This document shows, in pieces, positions 61,205 to 64,000 of a stretch of DNA of 64,000 nucleotides; the stretch's first letter is position 1, and every line of letters starts with the position of its first letter. The DNA comes from Zoroaster sp. YZ-2022 (taxonomy: Eukaryota > Echinodermata > Asteroidea > Forcipulatida > Zoroasteridae), in contig CM055830.1 in assembly GCA_029582265.1 (NCBI GenBank), positions 25,575,619 to 25,639,618 on the forward strand, given 5' to 3'. The notes under the pieces are model-generated. The model saw only the letters and a program-made list of their open reading frames with translations, did not search any database and was not told where the DNA came from. A program made the translations under genes and the position numbers.

Positions 61205-61465
61205 TATTTTTATAGAAAAATAAGCACATTTTATATAAAAAACGGTATGGAATTCTGTAGAAAAAGAAGCACAATTTCTATAGAAAATTCTAGAGATTTC
61301 TATAGAGATTTCCTATATTCTATAGAATATTTGCAATTTTTTATAGAATATCTGTATAGATATTCTATAAAAACATAAATGATTTCTACAGAATTCTTTA
61401 GAAAAGTGATCCACTTTTCTATATAATTTCTAAAGAATTTCTATACAGATTCTATAGAACATTTT
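61205..61465. repeat. Cluster of TTCTATAGAA-type palindromes
   Basis: About 260 bp made almost entirely of variants of 'tttctatagaaa' and 'gaattctatagaa' in both orientations, giving many overlapping short palindromes. It is very AT-rich with no coding potential. Confidence 0.8.
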
Positions 61466-61734
61466 TGTATGGGATTACCACTTAGTCTGTCCATCAATTT
61501 AAGGCAGTTAAATTGAAATATTCTTTTCTCTTTTCACCTTTTTGTATTTTGATTTGCAATGACAATGAAAACGCAATCATTCGACAGCCTTAATAACAGA
61601 GTTTGGGAAATGCAAGGCTCTAGCACTATATTCGTCGGGTTTTTACTATTGTAATTCTACCAAAAAATAAGAAAAGTGGGAGTGAATGGATACATAGCCA
61701 CGGCTCAGGGCTTACAAATTTATGATAATATATG

Positions 61735-64000
61735 TTGTTGGTTATTTTACAATTAAATCTTTTCTTGGTTTTCATAAAGGAATGGATTCGTATCAGAAAC
61801 ATACATAACTAGCATACAGCATTCAATTCAATGTCTCTTTGAAATGTGTCATAATATTAAATCAAAAAGAAAAACTATGACATTTGACAATGTGTGCTGA
61901 AAAAAAAGAATAAAGGTCTGGAAATACTTCATACAAAGAGGTAATTGTGTTTGCATGTACCTTATTTTTTCCAACAGGTCTCAATAATACTTACAGACTC
62001 TGTATTGAATACTGTACTGTAAGGGTTTCCTGGTGGATTTAATTAAGCTGATATATCTGTCATCCTAAAATTACACACTTGTAAATAGTCTGTTGGGATG
62101 CATAGATGGGGTGAATTGGTCTGAGCAAATTTCTTAGGACGTAGAAAACCCAATTCGCCCCCAAATTATGTTGCCTGAACCAAATCTTTAAGGCCAATTT
62201 ACTCTCAAGAATAACACTTTTCCATTGATGAGGAACAGCCAAATTGTTGTTATGTATGTTCTGAAGATCAATTTGTAAGAGTTTCATTGACTACCAAAGT
62301 GAAGAGCACATAATTATCTCACTTTCTAGAAGGATTTTGGTATTACATCCGTGCATGGAGGTACATGTATGCATGGATGGCCCGTGTACACACGTACTTG
62401 TGCGTGTAGTGTAGCCTGATGCGCGGTGGTAAGGTCGTTCGACATGTCTTGTAGATAGAGACTAGGCTTGGGCGGTTGCACAATTTCTGGAGCCGGTTCG
62501 GTTCCAAAAAAAAACTCGGTTCCGAGTCGGAACCGGTTCCAAGAGATTCAAAGAAAAACATAAGGATTACAGAAATTAATAAAACATACGGTCTATTCAA
62601 ACTTCGTTGCGCTCTGATACAAAGGATCAGTTTGGGTTTCTTATTTATTTTCGCTATTCGTTTATTTCGCGTTTTGCTATGTATTATGAATGCGCTCATT
62701 ATAATCTTAGAATTAGTTCTATGCATGAGGGTTTTCATTAATCGTTATCAACAGTTCGTTGTCCCCTGTGGTTTATTTTTTTATTTTTTTCATTTTGCAC
62801 ATTTGCACATTTTTTTATTTTGTTGCGATATACTTTTGTTTTTGCGTGTTATGTTTGTTATGCTGTAATTAAATGTTGTTTCTATGTGAAATAATGTTGT
62901 GCGCAGTTTCATTTTGTGTATGTGTGTTTTGTTTTGTCTTCTTTTTAAATTGTTTGTGTTGCCCCAATGGCCACCCATATGTTGCATGAATAATTTGCTT
63001 GTAATGACATTTTTTTAGGTAATGTCGTTTGGATCAATACAAGGCGATTTTAAAACAATTTAAAAATATTATTTAGAAAGGAAAGGTATAACAGTGATTA
63101 TGTTAGCATAATGCTAAAATTCTTTGAATCAATGCATAGCATACATGATATGAAACAACTAACATTTTTATTACTTTTTTGTTCTTTCTCTTATGTTCTG
63201 TTTTGTATACTGCTTATATTTCTTGTGTTTTTATGCCGAATAAAAATAATTAAAATGTTCAGCTTATTACATCTAGTCTTGCTAAAGAAATAAAATGCAT
63301 TTAGAATGTTTGTTCACATTCTAATGGGGAATTTTCGTATCATGAAATTAAAAATATTGCTCTGAAATTATTGTAGGCTATTCATTTGAATCAAATGATA
63401 GCACTTCGGATTTCAAGGGATGTTTTAATACTCACATACATCATCAAGTAAGTTTAATGTAAAACTGTGATCATTTGGTGATTTGTGACACATATTCCTA
63501 TTCTTGCATAAAAATATCAATAAAATAAAAAGATTTATTTACACACCAACAATGTCATTGATACAATTGTAAATTTTGTTTCAACTCAAACATCTTTGGA
63601 AATTTTACTGACCCCGTCAAAGTTGATTCAACTATGAAAATTCAACAAATAAAATAGTTAAATTCAAATCAAATAAACATGACGCCAACAGTTATCTATG
63701 TGACTCGGATAAGTCGGACTTCAAATATGTTTAATGTCCACATCATTGTGATGATTTGTGACTGGAATCAATGACCTAGACTTTGAGTGTTTTATCAGCA
63801 AAACAACCCAGATCTAGGGTTCTTCACGGTTGCCAATATGACACTAAAAATGTCTGGGAATTAAACACTACAAACGTGAAACGACCGTTGTATTTTGTAA
63901 CTGGATTTAAAGGGGAAGTAACAGCATTTGGCAAAACTGTTCTAGGAGTATACTTACTCTCTAGGAATCAATATATAAATTAAGCAACCAACCTGTGAAA
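61735..64000. repeat. Segmental duplication II, copy 2 (inverted)
   Basis: Inverted match to 26230-27470, running off the right edge. Its first 200 bp (61740-61935) also match 15600-15800 inverted, including a piece ('acatttgacaatgtgtgctg') that copy 2 of segment I lost to its SINE. It is interrupted by about 1.2 kb at 62465-63672 that segment II copy 1 lacks. Confidence 0.87.
62465..63672. mobile_element. 1.2-kb insertion of unknown type
   Basis: Absent from segment II copy 1, where the flanks meet near 26915-26945. The left side opens 'gactaggcttgggcggttgc' and then a GGTTCCGAGTCGGAACC palindrome near 62517. The rest is AT-rich. I see no terminal inverted repeats, poly-A tail or clear target duplication, so it could be an old insertion or the remnant left after deletion in the other copy. 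Confidence 0.55.

Overview
This is eukaryotic, repeat-dominated, AT-rich DNA with no complete single-copy host gene that I can recognise. tRNA-derived SINEs, a piggyBac with an intron, hAT and Tc1/mariner-type elements and LINE fragments all point to an animal. The main SINE family (Leu/Ser-tRNA-like head, tail reading 'gcgctatataagtccacacattatt') resembles SINEs I associate with marine deuterostomes, most likely an echinoderm such as a sea star. That placement is an impression, not proof. A 500-N placeholder gap lies at 37456-37955, and the many one-base indels between repeat copies suggest an incompletely polished long-read assembly.

Large-scale layout. The window is built from a few ancestral segments duplicated several times. 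Segment I is at 1-1668 + 13761-16042 and again, same orientation, at about 20912-26624. Segment II is at about 26230-27470 and inverted at about 61735-64000. Segment III is at about 27470-29882, inverted at 49896-52762 + 56689-56827, and in tandem at 56828-58266 with a fragment after it. The copies act as 'before' pictures of one another, so several insertions can be defined to the base from empty sites.

Insertions defined this way: (a) a 12.1-kb hAT-type element, 1669-13760, with an 8-bp target duplication; (b) a 1.1-kb inverted-repeat element, 21232-22327; (c) a 3.93-kb piggyBac, 52759-56688, in a TTAA, with two empty sites elsewhere in the window; (d) a probable Tc1-like insertion junction at the TA at 29881. 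Two piggyBac-type MITEs (45424-46069 and 58981-59682) and a nested pair of IS630/Tc1-mariner-like elements (about 40290-45311) are also present.

The most unusual architecture is a modular satellite (1.8-4.1 kb, 12.5-13.7 kb, 30.1-36.6 kb, and inverted at 38.0-40.3 kb). Each module has a leader hairpin ending in GGTGTTCG, a run of about 150-bp units, a fixed tail with (GAA)n, and often an array of short hairpins with arms AGGTGTT/AACACCT. Leader stems differ in sequence but keep pairing. Each unit contains a DR5-like AGGTCA-N5-GGGTCA motif and two facing ETS-like sites.

A second highlight is at 47.8-48.6 kb. A second SINE family forms a perfect 104-bp-arm hairpin beside tandem copies, and one 251-bp copy differs from its neighbours by about 38 A-to-G changes and almost nothing else. 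That is the signature expected of adenosine deamination (ADAR-like editing of RNA, then reintegration). Recognisable proteins are all transposon-derived and mostly broken: a piggyBac transposase, two IS630/Tc1-mariner-like transposases, a LINE endonuclease domain and a LINE reverse-transcriptase C-terminus.
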